From: Desulfosporosinus acidiphilus SJ4
GTDB lineage: Bacteria > Bacillota > Desulfitobacteriia > Desulfitobacteriales > Desulfitobacteriaceae
Reading direction: 5' to 3'
DNA: 64,000 nucleotides
NCBI RefSeq assembly: GCF_000255115.2
Contig: NC_018068.1
Span: 496,001 to 560,000 of the forward strand
A model generated the notes under the pieces. The model worked only from the letters and a program-made list of their open reading frames with translations, was not told the DNA's origin and did not search any database. The translations under genes were made by a program, and so were the position numbers. Shown here piece by piece: positions 49,051 to 57,404 of the stretch. Each line of letters starts with the position of its first letter. The first letter of the stretch is position 1.

Positions 49051-50169
49051 TTAAGATTTTTTGACACGATAGCGATGAAAAGTTTTTGCTTTTTTGAGGG
49101 TAAATCGATGTTTCCCCCGCACAGTGGACTTCAGCATATTTCTTTGTATTCTTCCCGTATAAAGAGAAGCCGAAACATGACCAACTATCGCTGCAGTAGT
49201 TAAGCCTAATACTCCCAGGCCAACAGAATCGGTTGTGACCTTTGTTCCGCCGGGCAGGGAAATATCAGGCAGGTGAGCGGTAAATGGGGACATTAGATCA
49301 GGATAGCCCGGCTCCGTACAGCCGATACAAGGAGTATTGCAGCCAATGGGCCAATTATAGCGATCATTCCAGCGCCGAATCGGACAATCGGCATAGGTAA
49401 CCGGTCCTTTACACCCCACCCGATAAAGGCATTCTTTCTGACCAATTTCTGTGGCAAAAATTCCTTGGTCATAAAAGTATCTCCGCGGACATCGATTATG
49501 AATAGTTTCGCCGTAAAACATCTTTGGCCTTCCGTACTTTTCTAGCTCCGGCTCACCATAAAGAGCTAGGTGAAGTAAGGTACCCATAATCCAATCCGGG
49601 TGAGCAGGGCAGCCCGAGACATTAATGACTCTTCGCTCAGGAAGGATATTTTGTACTCCCGTTGCCCGAGTTGGATTGGGATAACCGGAAACCGGCCCCC
49701 CGTAAGCAGCACAACTTCCTATAGCGACGACATATTTGGCTTTTAGGCCAAAGCGGCGTACCAGGTCTATTCCGGTGGTGAGTTTGCCCTGCTCGTAGGC
49801 AACATGGTCGTAATGTCCGGCGTCGCTGCGAATCATAGCTCCCTGGACAAGAAGGACGTATTCGTAAGGCATTTTGGTATACGTATCTTGAAGAACTTGG
49901 TAAACGGCATCCCCTTGAGCTTGATTCATGCTCCAATCGTAGCGCCAATCAAGGATGTTGGAAAGAATATCGGAAAAAGTCGGGGTCCAGATATTATCAA
50001 AGGAGATGCTGTCTCCTGTACAAGTACCTGTTTCAATCATTACTACCGGAAGCTTTTTAACGTCACCTGCCGTAACTGCTTGAGCCAGGGGAGGGGTAAT
50101 AAGTTTATAAAAGTTACCCAGAATAGCTCCCTTGACGATTAGTTTTATAAACTCACGACGATCCAGCAT
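49051..50169 (-). CDS. hyaA: [NiFe] hydrogenase small subunit, Tat-exported, Asp in place of a cluster cysteine
   Basis: Electron-transfer subunit with three Fe-S clusters. 372 residues: Tat signal RREFIK (4-9) with hydrophobic stretch to about 34; proximal-cluster motif is CTGD (Cys50, Asp53) rather than the usual CTGC; other ligands in GSCAAYGG, SGCPAHPDW, IHNRC, CLYRVGC, ADC and PCIGC are present, with the Pro of the medial [3Fe-4S] motif. A C-terminal membrane anchor spans roughly 308-332. First gene of the operon, transported with HyaB as a folded pair. Confidence 0.92.
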   Translation of the reverse strand: MLDRREFIKLIVKGAILGNFYKLITPPLAQAVTAGDVKKLPVVMIETGTCTGDSISFDNIWTPTFSDILSNILDWRYDWSMNQAQGDAVYQVLQDTYTKMPYEYVLLVQGAMIRSDAGHYDHVAYEQGKLTTGIDLVRRFGLKAKYVVAIGSCAAYGGPVSGYPNPTRATGVQNILPERRVINVSGCPAHPDWIMGTLLHLALYGEPELEKYGRPKMFYGETIHNRCPRRYFYDQGIFATEIGQKECLYRVGCKGPVTYADCPIRRWNDRYNWPIGCNTPCIGCTEPGYPDLMSPFTAHLPDISLPGGTKVTTDSVGLGVLGLTTAAIVGHVSASLYTGRIQRNMLKSTVRGKHRFTLKKAKTFHRYRVKKS

Positions 50170-50549
50170 GACATACCCCCCTGAGAGGGTATTATTTCCA
50201 AAAAGGAAATGCTTACACGTACAATACTATGAAAATTAAATTGTCAATCTATCATATCATCCATCTATTCCAATAGTTATTATTTAGTCAAGTTGTTACA
50301 GCAACAGTGGGGATGATCCTTATTCAACCGATAAAGCACCTTCTGCTACAACGGAAATTAGGTTTTCTGTAGTTAAATAGACTAGGGGAATTGGGAGAAT
50401 TAGGGGATTAGGAGAATCACTAAAAAATATTTATATAGCCTTAACAAACGAATCGACTTGTGTTATACTGTCTAAGTCGCAATGAGTTGCTCAATTTTGG
50501 GAAAAATGAGTTGCTCTTGATGAGAATGAAATTAACTCAACATTTTTAT
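50170..50549. other. Divergent region between hyaA and tRNA-Thr
   Basis: 380 bases with no gene. On the minus strand TTGACA (50247-50242) is a good -35 for hyaA but the -10 about 17 bases downstream is poor. On the plus strand lies the tRNA promoter. A short stem ATTTCC/GGAAAT is close to the hyaA start. No FNR or Rex box was recognised by eye. Confidence 0.4.
50441..50469 (+). promoter_or_regulatory. Promoter of tRNA-Thr
   Basis: TTAACA (50441-50446), 17-base spacer, TATACT (50464-50469) preceded by TG one base upstream (extended -10). The leader carries the 12-base direct repeat AATGAGTTGCTC at 50481-50492 and 50505-50516. Confidence 0.7.
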
Positions 50550-50624
50550 GCCGATGTGGCTCAGAGGTAGAGCAGCTCACTCGTAATGAGCAGGTCGTCG
50601 GTTCGATTCCGACCATCGGCTCCA
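50550..50624 (+). tRNA. tRNA-Thr (anticodon CGU)
   Basis: 75 bases including an encoded CCA. Cloverleaf: acceptor GCCGATG/CATCGGC, D stem GCTC/GAGC, anticodon stem GCTCA/TGAGC with loop CTCGTAA (anticodon CGT, reading ACG), T stem GTCGG/CCGAC with TTCGATT loop. All stems pair perfectly. It stands alone with its own promoter and terminator. Confidence 0.96.
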
Positions 50625-50636
50625 CTGGAAAGGTAG

Positions 50637-50664
50637 ACCCCGCAAGAGATTGCGGGGTTTTTTC
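50637..50664 (+). terminator. Terminator of tRNA-Thr
   Basis: ACCCCGCAA (50637-50645) pairs perfectly with TTGCGGGGT (50650-50658) around GAGA, followed by TTTTTTC. Textbook intrinsic terminator. Confidence 0.93.
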
Positions 50665-50963
50665 TTTAGGCTTTTTTGCGCAAATAAGAGTCGAGTACTG
50701 CAACCCGGTTCTCAGCTAAATTTTTAGGTTCAGCATTGGCCTTTCCCATATTATAAGAGGATGGGAAGCTAATTACAAATTTGTATGAATTTGTTGTGAA
50801 ATAATAATGAATTTTAGATGTTTTAGTGTTTTAAATTTAGATAAAATTCCAGTTTTTTGAGACTTTTTTATAAGTAATTCATAACTTAGTCATAATTAAC
50901 AGTTATACTATGGTTGTCAATGGGAACCTTTGGTAATATACGTTAACTGAAAGGATTAACACT
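50665..50963. other. AT-rich gap upstream of the HD-GYP gene
   Basis: About 300 bases with no gene. TTCCCAT (50743-50749) and ATGGGAA (50761-50767) form a short inverted repeat, and a TATACT hexamer lies about 55 bases before the next ATG without a good -35. I looked for a cyclic-di-GMP riboswitch and did not see one. Confidence 0.35.
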
Positions 50964-52571
50964 ATGAAACGTTTCTCAACTCAGCCAGGAGAGGATTCAT
51001 TTATAATACGGAAGTTAATCCGACAAAACTTGGTCTATCTCTTAGTTATTCTCCTTTTGCTAATTATCTTTGGAATATCGCTATACTTTGGGACGAGGCA
51101 GGTCTATGAAGAGGAAGAGCAGTGGAGAAGTCAAAAAACTATGGCCGAAGTTGCTTCAGGCAAAACGAATATCAGCGAATATTTTTTGGATTTTCGGAGA
51201 GACTTAGACTTTATTTTGTCATTACCAAATGTGAAATCTTACTTTAATGAGAACTTCAATCCTTCAAAACGAAGTGGGGCAGAGAAACTACTCTCGAGTT
51301 TTTCGGATAGCAAAAAATTATATCAAATGACCGTCACAAATCTGTCGGGTGCTGAGACGTTAAAAGTGGAAGGATCAACGAAACGAAAATCCACTTGGTC
51401 CGATGGTATGAGCAATGAAGAACTACATAGGAAACTTTTCGAAAAAGCGATTACCTTGAACAAAGGGCAGGAAACACTTTCTCCAATCTATTATGGGACG
51501 GTAAAAGAAGGGGCAAACACCACAAAACGGGTATTAATGACACTTGCTATGCCTATCTACGATGATCGTTCTGTGAAAGGTGTCTTGTTCATCGATATCG
51601 ATTTAATGAACGTATTTGAGGTTTTACCTAACACGCAGTTGTTTCTGCAAACGGATTATGGTGCTGACATTTTCCTCGATCAGAAGACTGGATTGCTTAA
51701 CGTTCAAAGACTAGGTTATGATTTAACAGGTAACAAGGGTTGGTATCCAGTGACTGATTTGGAAATGATCCATTATTCTTGGGTAAAAGTCTTTTCTGAC
51801 CAACCATTTATTATTGCCGAATATCATCAATTACCTTTGTTAAAGGTAACTTTAGGTAAATTCATTTACCTGTTCGGAGCTATATGTGTGGTTTTTCTCA
51901 GTTTAATCATATTGAGTATCTTCACCACTTTTTCAGTGGTGAAAAAGACGATTAACACACAAAAGGCTATCGTCTTTTCACTTGCAACCCTGGCGGAGGG
52001 GCGTGATTCAGAGACAGGGAAACATTTAGAACGATCCAGGGATTACGCCATGATCATAGCTCGACAATTAAGTACCACCAAAAGGTATAACAAGGTTATT
52101 ACTCATGACTTTTTAGATAATCTTTATTACGCGGCAGCATTGCATGATATTGGTAAAGTAGCGGTTCCCGATGCTGTTTTATTAAAAGAGGGTAAATTGA
52201 CGGACGCAGAGTATCAGGAAATGAAAAAACACGTACGAACAGGCCAAAATCTTCTTAGAGAGACAATTGAAAAATATCATTTGACAGAGTCATTCATTGA
52301 AATGGGTATGAACATCTGCGCCTATCACCATGAGAAATTTAATGGAAGAGGGTACCCGGAGGGACTCGCGGGTGAGGAGATACCCTTGGAAGCTAGAATT
52401 TTTGCCCTCTGTGATGCGTATGACGCAATTCGATCGAAGAGATCTTATAAGAAAGGACTCTCTCATCAAGAAGCTGTCGAAAGAATTGTCGCCGATAAAA
52501 ATCAGCATTTTGACCCGGAAGTCGTAGAAGCCTTTCTGCAATGTGAAGAGAAACTTTTGGCGATTACTTAA
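50964..52571 (+). CDS. Membrane sensor HD-GYP cyclic-di-GMP phosphodiesterase
   Basis: 535 residues. TM helix near 22-46, extracytoplasmic sensor domain (about 47-290, Cache-like by architecture, not certain), second TM near 295-320, then an HD-GYP domain. HDIGK at 394-398 and HHEKFNGRGYP at 455-465 are the catalytic and GYP motifs, so cyclic-di-GMP hydrolysis is expected. It is followed after 16 bases by a GGDEF gene, a paired make/break module. The ligand of the sensor domain is unknown. Confidence 0.9.
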   Translation: MKRFSTQPGEDSFIIRKLIRQNLVYLLVILLLLIIFGISLYFGTRQVYEEEEQWRSQKTMAEVASGKTNISEYFLDFRRDLDFILSLPNVKSYFNENFNPSKRSGAEKLLSSFSDSKKLYQMTVTNLSGAETLKVEGSTKRKSTWSDGMSNEELHRKLFEKAITLNKGQETLSPIYYGTVKEGANTTKRVLMTLAMPIYDDRSVKGVLFIDIDLMNVFEVLPNTQLFLQTDYGADIFLDQKTGLLNVQRLGYDLTGNKGWYPVTDLEMIHYSWVKVFSDQPFIIAEYHQLPLLKVTLGKFIYLFGAICVVFLSLIILSIFTTFSVVKKTINTQKAIVFSLATLAEGRDSETGKHLERSRDYAMIIARQLSTTKRYNKVITHDFLDNLYYAAALHDIGKVAVPDAVLLKEGKLTDAEYQEMKKHVRTGQNLLRETIEKYHLTESFIEMGMNICAYHHEKFNGRGYPEGLAGEEIPLEARIFALCDAYDAIRSKRSYKKGLSHQEAVERIVADKNQHFDPEVVEAFLQCEEKLLAIT

Positions 52572-52587
52572 GAGGGAGAGAGGACGT

Positions 52588-53268
52588 ATGAGAAAATTAG
52601 GGTTGTTAATTGCTATGATCTTGACCGGAATATTTTATTCGATAATACTTTTGTATTTTATGGATAAGCCTCTATTTAATAATCTGTTTTTGCATTGCCT
52701 AATAATGGGGATTTTGTATGGACTAACAAATTTCATTATCTTTCTCATTTATGACAAACAACTTGATAAAATTAAAAGGCTTAACTATCAATTAAAGTCT
52801 AGCCTTCTCATGGATAATATGACAGGACTTCTTAACCGTAGGGCATTTGACCAAGATATAAATAAAGTAATAAATTATGGGGTTTACTCTCTTATATTTC
52901 TCGATATTGATAATTTCAGGGATTTCAACAATCACTTTGGTCATGCTATTGGGGATATGGTACTCAAAAAGGTAGGAAAAACAATTAAAACTTGTGTTCG
53001 TGCTACGGATCGAGTTTATCGATATGGTGGGGAGGAAATAGTCCTATTTTTATCAGATTGTGAAAAGGCGAACGCTATCAAAATGGCTGAAAAAATTAGA
53101 TCTAAAATATGCCAACTGGATAATGGTGAGTTTCCTCAGGTAACCGTATCTTTGGGTGTTTCAAGTTATCCGGACGATGGAAGATCTATTCATGAGGTTA
53201 TTGCCGTTTCGGATAAAGCTCTACTAAAAGCTAAACTAAGCGGAAAGAATTGCACGATATCCAGTTAA
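52588..53268 (+). CDS. Membrane-anchored GGDEF diguanylate cyclase
   Basis: 226 residues: two N-terminal TM helices (about 5-25 and 33-55), a short linker, and a GGDEF domain. The active-site motif is GGEE at 147-150 and the product-inhibition I-site RATD (138-141) lies exactly five residues before it, so an active, feedback-inhibited cyclase is likely. ATG 52588 follows GAGGGAGAGAGG. Pairs with the HD-GYP gene upstream. Confidence 0.9.
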   Translation: MRKLGLLIAMILTGIFYSIILLYFMDKPLFNNLFLHCLIMGILYGLTNFIIFLIYDKQLDKIKRLNYQLKSSLLMDNMTGLLNRRAFDQDINKVINYGVYSLIFLDIDNFRDFNNHFGHAIGDMVLKKVGKTIKTCVRATDRVYRYGGEEIVLFLSDCEKANAIKMAEKIRSKICQLDNGEFPQVTVSLGVSSYPDDGRSIHEVIAVSDKALLKAKLSGKNCTISS

Positions 53269-53360
53269 TGGTGATGAACACTTTTTTGATGCTGATTTCT
53301 TGAAGATGGCAGCGAACCGATACAAAAATTAGGGCTTAGAAGTTACAGCTAAACTCATTA

Positions 53361-53493
53361 GTTGAGTTATCCATCTGTTTACGAACTGCTGCCGACCAAT
53401 ACAAACTAGGCTCACCGGTAAGTCGTAATAATCTAAGACCAGGAGATCTTGTGTTTTTTCAATTATTTACATACGCATTGCCATTGATCACGT
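53361..53493 (+). pseudogene. Remnant of an NlpC/P60 cell-wall hydrolase
   Basis: One reading frame gives LRTAADQYKLGSPV, then SRNNLRPGDLVFF, matching the conserved P-R-T-x2-DQ...LxPGDLVFF segment of NlpC/P60 endopeptidases. The catalytic Cys region upstream and the SHVGIYIG His region downstream are missing; the frame ends at a TAA near 53493. A decayed gene fragment. Confidence 0.6.
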
Positions 53494-53511
53494 AAAGAGG
53501 CAGATATTAAC

Positions 53512-53598
53512 GAGCTCTTCGTGACAAGAGAGGAGGGTTCCGGAACTCGCAAAGCCATAGAGATTGTGCTTAGGGAGAGAGGGCTAGATCCTAATTAA
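53512..53598 (+). pseudogene. Remnant of a LysR-type regulator C-terminus
   Basis: ELFVTREEGSGTRKAIE, then IVLRERGLDPN, is the effector-domain (R-E-x-GSGT-R) segment of LysR regulators, ending at TAA 53596-53598 much earlier than normal. No N-terminal helix-turn-helix is nearby. A truncated fragment 19 bases after the NlpC remnant, so this 540-base gap is a gene graveyard. Confidence 0.55.
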
Positions 53599-53665
53599 TT
53601 AAATCTTTCCCTTAGAGAACTACAATACAACAAGTGCTTTGGGTAAATTGGTTTGGATTATGGTT

Positions 53666-53703
53666 GGGATGTAGCGAAGCTTATAATTTCGTTACATCCC
53701 TTT
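53666..53703 (+). terminator. Terminator-like hairpin before the first Met-rich gene
   Basis: GGGATGTAGCGAA (53666-53678) pairs with TTCGTTACATCCC (53688-53700), 13 pairs with one G-U, followed by TTTC. Possibly the surviving terminator of the decayed genes upstream. Confidence 0.7.
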
Positions 53704-53811
53704 CTTCATGGGAAATTCACAACTTTTTCATGAGATAGTCGTATCCAAAAGCTACACTAAGAACATAGAAAGCAGTTAAATAAATTCAAATAAAAATAAG
53801 GGGGAATTACA

Positions 53812-54255
53812 ATGAAAAAATTAACTAAGAAAATTACAGCAATCGTAGGAACTGCAACATTGGCGGTAGGGCTTATGGCTTTACCGGCTTTGGCGGGAAC
53901 GACTCAGGGACAGGAAAATGGCTGGTTTGGTCAAATGCAAAATTTCATGCAGCAAACCTTTACCCCAGCCCAACACCAGGCATTAATGAACTCATCAGCA
54001 ATGCAAAATCTCCATAATTCAGCCGCAATGCAAAAAGCTATGCAAACAGGAGACGTTAAGTCAATGCAAGATCTCATGAATTCAGACCCAGCCGTAAAGA
54101 CTCAAATAGGACAAGATAACCTTAACAAAATGAATCAATTCATGAGCCAATTTCAAGGGAATATGATGAGTGGAAGTCGTGCTGCGAGTTCGGGTAATAC
54201 AATGATGAACGGAATTGGGGGGGCCTATACCGGAAGTACCATGATGAATTTCTGA
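53812..54255 (+). CDS. Secreted methionine/glutamine-rich protein
   Basis: 147 residues of unknown family. Sec signal peptide (basic MKKLTKK, hydrophobic core, ALA at 26-28), then a mature chain rich in Met, Gln, Asn and Ser with many QM, MQ and MM pairs and no cysteine. A helical repeat-like middle (AMQNLHNSAAMQKAMQTGD) precedes a Gly/Ser/Met-rich tail. GGGGGA precedes the ATG. Met-rich exported proteins elsewhere bind Cu(I) or Ag(I); that role here is inference. It is one of several Met-rich proteins in this island. Confidence 0.85.
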   Translation: MKKLTKKITAIVGTATLAVGLMALPALAGTTQGQENGWFGQMQNFMQQTFTPAQHQALMNSSAMQNLHNSAAMQKAMQTGDVKSMQDLMNSDPAVKTQIGQDNLNKMNQFMSQFQGNMMSGSRAASSGNTMMNGIGGAYTGSTMMNF

Positions 54256-54303
54256 TTAAAGCGATTATATGATGATGGGTTAAAGTATTTGAATGCTACA
54301 AAA

Positions 54304-54354
54304 AGGGGCCGTTGCAAAACGAACTAAAATAGTTCGCAAGCAACGGCCCTTTTT
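54304..54354. terminator. Left-end hairpin of the IS, terminator-like
   Basis: GGGCCGTTGC (about 54306-54315) pairs with GCAACGGCCC (54340-54349), with an inner GAACTA/TAGTTC stem, followed by TTTTTC. It would block readthrough from the Met-rich gene into the transposase and vice versa. Confidence 0.7.
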
Positions 54355-54415
54355 CTTACTAAAAATAGAAAACTGCGGGTCCCAAAGAACTCGCAGTTAG
54401 CGTATAATTTAAGTT

Positions 54416-56020
54416 ATGCTAAAAACCAAATTACACACTAAGAATTATAACGAATTAGGTGGACACTATCAATTAGCTTTGCCATTTAATTTTAACGTGT
54501 TAATACCAGAGGATGACTCCGTTCGACTACTAAGCCACATTTTGGAGGGATTAAATTACGAAGCGTTGTATAAGGCCTACTCTTCCACTGGAAGAAAACC
54601 GGTAGTCGAACCCAAAATCCTGTTTAAAGTATTGACCTATGCCTATATGAATAACATTTACTCCAGCCGAAAAATTGAAGTCGCCTGTAAAAGAGACATT
54701 AACTTCATGTGGTTATTGGCAGGATGCAAAGCACCTGACCACAGCACCATTGCTCGATTCCGAAAAGACTATCTGAAGGAAGCCATAGAAGACCTCTTTT
54801 TCCAAATGGTAAAGCATTTACATGAGCTTGGTGAAGTAGAGTTTAAGAACCTCTTTGTCGATGGAACAAAAATTGAAGCCAGTGCTAACCGTTATACCTT
54901 TGTCTGGAAAAAAGTCGTTAACAAAAATGAGGCAAAGATGTTCTTGAAAATTCAGTCTTGTCTTGAGGAGATCAATTTGACCTATTTAAAGGACTTCAAC
55001 GTAACCAAAGAGACGTTACTTAAGGATCTTAAGACTGCTATCTCTTACCTAGAAGAAAAATGTCAGCAAGAGCAGATTGAATTTGTTCACGGTATTGGAA
55101 AACGGAAATCAAAGCTGCAGAAATTTATAGAAAGCCTGAAGGAATTCTATACCCGGCAAGAAAAGTACAATGCACATCACCAATTCTTCGAAGGAAGAAA
55201 TAGCTACTCTAAGACCGATCCTGATGCAACGTTCATGCATATGAAAGATGATCATATGCGCAATGCTCAGTTAAAGCCGGCTTACAATGTCCAGATTGGC
55301 GTGGAAAGCGAATATGTAACAGGGGTTGGGATCTTCCAGGATCGTAACGACATAGCCACATTAATTCCTTTTTTAAATATGCTTGAATCAAAACTACAGG
55401 CGCATTATGAGAATGTTACCGCAGACTCTGGTTATGAGAGCGAAGAGAACTATCTTTATCTCGAAGGAAAACATCAGACCTGCTACATAAAGCCACAGAC
55501 CTATGAACAATGGAAAAAGAAGAGCTTCAAAAAAGATATTAGTAAGCGAGAAAACATGGCTTACAATGCGGAAATCGATGAATACACGTGTCATAATGGA
55601 AAACAACTCAAACCCGTTGGAATCACTCATCGAACATCAGCAACCGGTTACCAGTCCGAAATAACAGTCTATGAATGTGAAGACTGCAGTGACTGTCCGT
55701 GTAAAAGTCGCTGTACAAAAGCTAAAGGCAATCGACGAATGCAAGTATCCAAAACGTTTGTGGCCAAACGCCAGATCTCGTATAGAAACATCACAACCAA
55801 AGAAGGAATACTGCTAAGAGTAAATCGGTCCATACAGGTTGAAGGAGCCTTTGGGGTCCTCAAAAATGACTATAACTTCAACCGCTTTCTAACACGAGGC
55901 AAAAACAGTGTGAAAACTGAATTTATGCTGCTGTGTTTTGGGTATAACGTGAATAAACTTCACTCTAAAATACAAAATGAACGAATTGGGAAACCCCTTC
56001 ATCCACTAAAAACCGCATAA
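54416..56020 (+). CDS. IS1182-family DDE transposase
   Basis: 534 residues, apparently intact. N-terminal DUF772-like region (LEGLNYEALYKAYSSTGRKP, APDHSTIARFRKDYL), catalytic Asp in LFVDGTKIEASANRY, second Asp in VTADSGYESEENY, Glu in QVEGAFGVLKNDYNFNRF, plus a C-terminal cysteine cluster (CEDCSDCPCKSRC). No frameshift, so the element may be active. Confidence 0.92.
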   Translation: MLKTKLHTKNYNELGGHYQLALPFNFNVLIPEDDSVRLLSHILEGLNYEALYKAYSSTGRKPVVEPKILFKVLTYAYMNNIYSSRKIEVACKRDINFMWLLAGCKAPDHSTIARFRKDYLKEAIEDLFFQMVKHLHELGEVEFKNLFVDGTKIEASANRYTFVWKKVVNKNEAKMFLKIQSCLEEINLTYLKDFNVTKETLLKDLKTAISYLEEKCQQEQIEFVHGIGKRKSKLQKFIESLKEFYTRQEKYNAHHQFFEGRNSYSKTDPDATFMHMKDDHMRNAQLKPAYNVQIGVESEYVTGVGIFQDRNDIATLIPFLNMLESKLQAHYENVTADSGYESEENYLYLEGKHQTCYIKPQTYEQWKKKSFKKDISKRENMAYNAEIDEYTCHNGKQLKPVGITHRTSATGYQSEITVYECEDCSDCPCKSRCTKAKGNRRMQVSKTFVAKRQISYRNITTKEGILLRVNRSIQVEGAFGVLKNDYNFNRFLTRGKNSVKTEFMLLCFGYNVNKLHSKIQNERIGKPLHPLKTA

Positions 56021-56190
56021 AAAGGAGAGAAAAACGGCCTAATCCTGAAGGCTTATTTTGTTATACTCAAATTTAAGAAGAAAGTAGAGATTAAGCATTT
56101 CAATCAAACCAATAAATATCTTTCAAGGGAAAAAGAAAAAGGGAGCATCGCTTGCTACTTTAGAAAAGTAGTTTTGCGACACCTCCTTTT

Positions 56191-56486
56191 CCAAAGGTTA
56201 TTACATAGTTCAATCACAATTTACAAACATGGCTACTTTCTTGATTCAATCAATAAACCTTCCTCGATTATTTCTGTTATTCTTGTAATTACATCTATGC
56301 CTCAAGCAATCTCTGCCGTGTTACCTCCTTCCGAACAACAGCAACAACAGCTACCACAAGATCATAATCTTCATCACCATTAATAATATTATATAGGGGA
56401 TCTTCAACGTTGCTCATTACTTAGTTTATAGCTGTACCCAATCAAGCGCCTTTTCACGTTTGTGTGAAAGGCGCTTGGTTCTGATA
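56191..56486. other. Gap between the IS and rsgI
   Basis: No convincing gene. On the minus strand 56295-56392 encodes an unanchored peptide (NGDEDYDLVVAVVAVVRKEV) without a start codon, perhaps a gene remnant. A Gln/His-rich plus-strand frame (56174-56383) begins inside the IS and is not credible. Confidence 0.4.
56443..56477 (-). terminator. Terminator-like hairpin after rsgI
   Basis: CAAGCGCCTTT (56443-56453) and CAC pair with GTG and AAAGGCGCTTG (ending 56477), 14 pairs with one bulge, 10 bases past the rsgI stop on the minus strand. No U-run, so termination efficiency is uncertain. Confidence 0.55.
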
Positions 56487-57404
56487 TTATCGCATCATAC
56501 CTTGTGTTCCTGAGCCACTTTGACTACTAGATCCACCTTGCATGGGCATTTGGGTTGAAGGCATTTTTTCGCCAGACATGGGAGTACCCATTGAACTTGG
56601 TTCTTCTTGACGAGTCCCGCTTTGAGGAGCTATTGTCATACTTTCCTGAGGAAAAAGAGAATGTAATGTAGTATTAGCTTCGCTCAACATATGGTTGGTG
56701 TCATTGGGGTTGGTGCTGCTTGTATTAGCTACTAGTCCCTTATCCATTAAGCGCTTATACACCAGATAATTATTGACGCTCATGCCAAGGTCTTGGGCTG
56801 TTTTTTGAGTCGCTTCATCGGTCTGGCTTACCATCAGATCAGCAGAGATGTTTTTATCAAGCATATGACGACGAATTGAGTCTCGCAGTTTCGCTTGATC
56901 AATAACATCTTCTTGACGATTATCTAAGGATATAATGCTTGCCATAACCAGGTTTTTGCTTCCTTTTAAGGTTTCTTGAGAATTCGCTTGATCGATTAAA
57001 AGGTCAACCGATGTATAGATATCCTTTCCTTGAAGCTGAATCTCAGAAGTTAAGGGTTTAGATCCTTGAGTTAAATCAATCACCCTAAGTACTTTGGCAT
57101 CACGATTAACGAATAGTTCCTTACTATTATTAATATCCATCACAACAGCAGCCACTGCAGTATTTGCGTTTGAGACTATGTTAAATACACCAAGGCCCAA
57201 GGCGAGAAGCAGAATGGCAGCCATAGAAGCCAATTTAAGGAGTCTTTGGTTTGAAATGTTACGTTCTGACAAATCTATTTCAATAACGTGTCCGAGAAGG
57301 GGTGGGGTGATCGGAGTTCTGATTTCCAAATAGTCACCACGTTCTGTGTAAAGGATCGTTTTCTTTTTAGTGGTGTTCATAACAATGCCTTTGACCTTTT
57401 CCAT
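56487..57404 (-). CDS. rsgI: RsgI-like anti-sigma-I factor with Met-rich tail
   Basis: 305 residues. N-terminal cytosolic RsgI domain (about 1-45, KGIVMNTTKKKTILYTERGDYLEI), one TM helix (about 58-78), an extracytoplasmic domain from 80 on, and a disordered C-terminus (about 265-305) rich in Met, Ser and Gly. In RsgI proteins I recall, the conserved DINPS in this domain is an autoproteolysis site; here it reads DINNS (Asn92-Asn93). ATG 57404 overlaps the sigI stop (TAATG) and has AAAGGGG upstream. Sequesters SigI; the tail is unlike carbohydrate-binding versions. Confidence 0.85.
   Translation of the reverse strand: MEKVKGIVMNTTKKKTILYTERGDYLEIRTPITPPLLGHVIEIDLSERNISNQRLLKLASMAAILLLALGLGVFNIVSNANTAVAAVVMDINNSKELFVNRDAKVLRVIDLTQGSKPLTSEIQLQGKDIYTSVDLLIDQANSQETLKGSKNLVMASIISLDNRQEDVIDQAKLRDSIRRHMLDKNISADLMVSQTDEATQKTAQDLGMSVNNYLVYKRLMDKGLVANTSSTNPNDTNHMLSEANTTLHSLFPQESMTIAPQSGTRQEEPSSMGTPMSGEKMPSTQMPMQGGSSSQSGSGTQGMMR

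Larger units (their letters stand above)
54301..56190 (+). mobile_element. IS1182-family insertion sequence
   Basis: About 1.89 kb with one transposase gene and matching ends. The left end (from 54301, AAAAGGGGCCGTTGCAAAAC) and the reverse complement of the right end (from 56190, AAAAGGAGGTGTCGCAAAAC) align over about 55 bases. Each end also folds on itself; the left forms GGGCCGTTGC/GCAACGGCCC around GAACTA/TAGTTC and is followed by TTTTT. No clear target-site duplication was found. It lies between the Met-rich gene and the sigI-rsgI locus. Confidence 0.85.

Noticed and set aside
50665-50963. Cyclic-di-GMP riboswitch before the HD-GYP gene
   Set aside because: None of the conserved GEMM core elements could be found.
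56174-56383. 69-codon Gln/His-rich plus-strand frame
   Set aside because: Starts inside the IS right end and lacks a ribosome-binding site.
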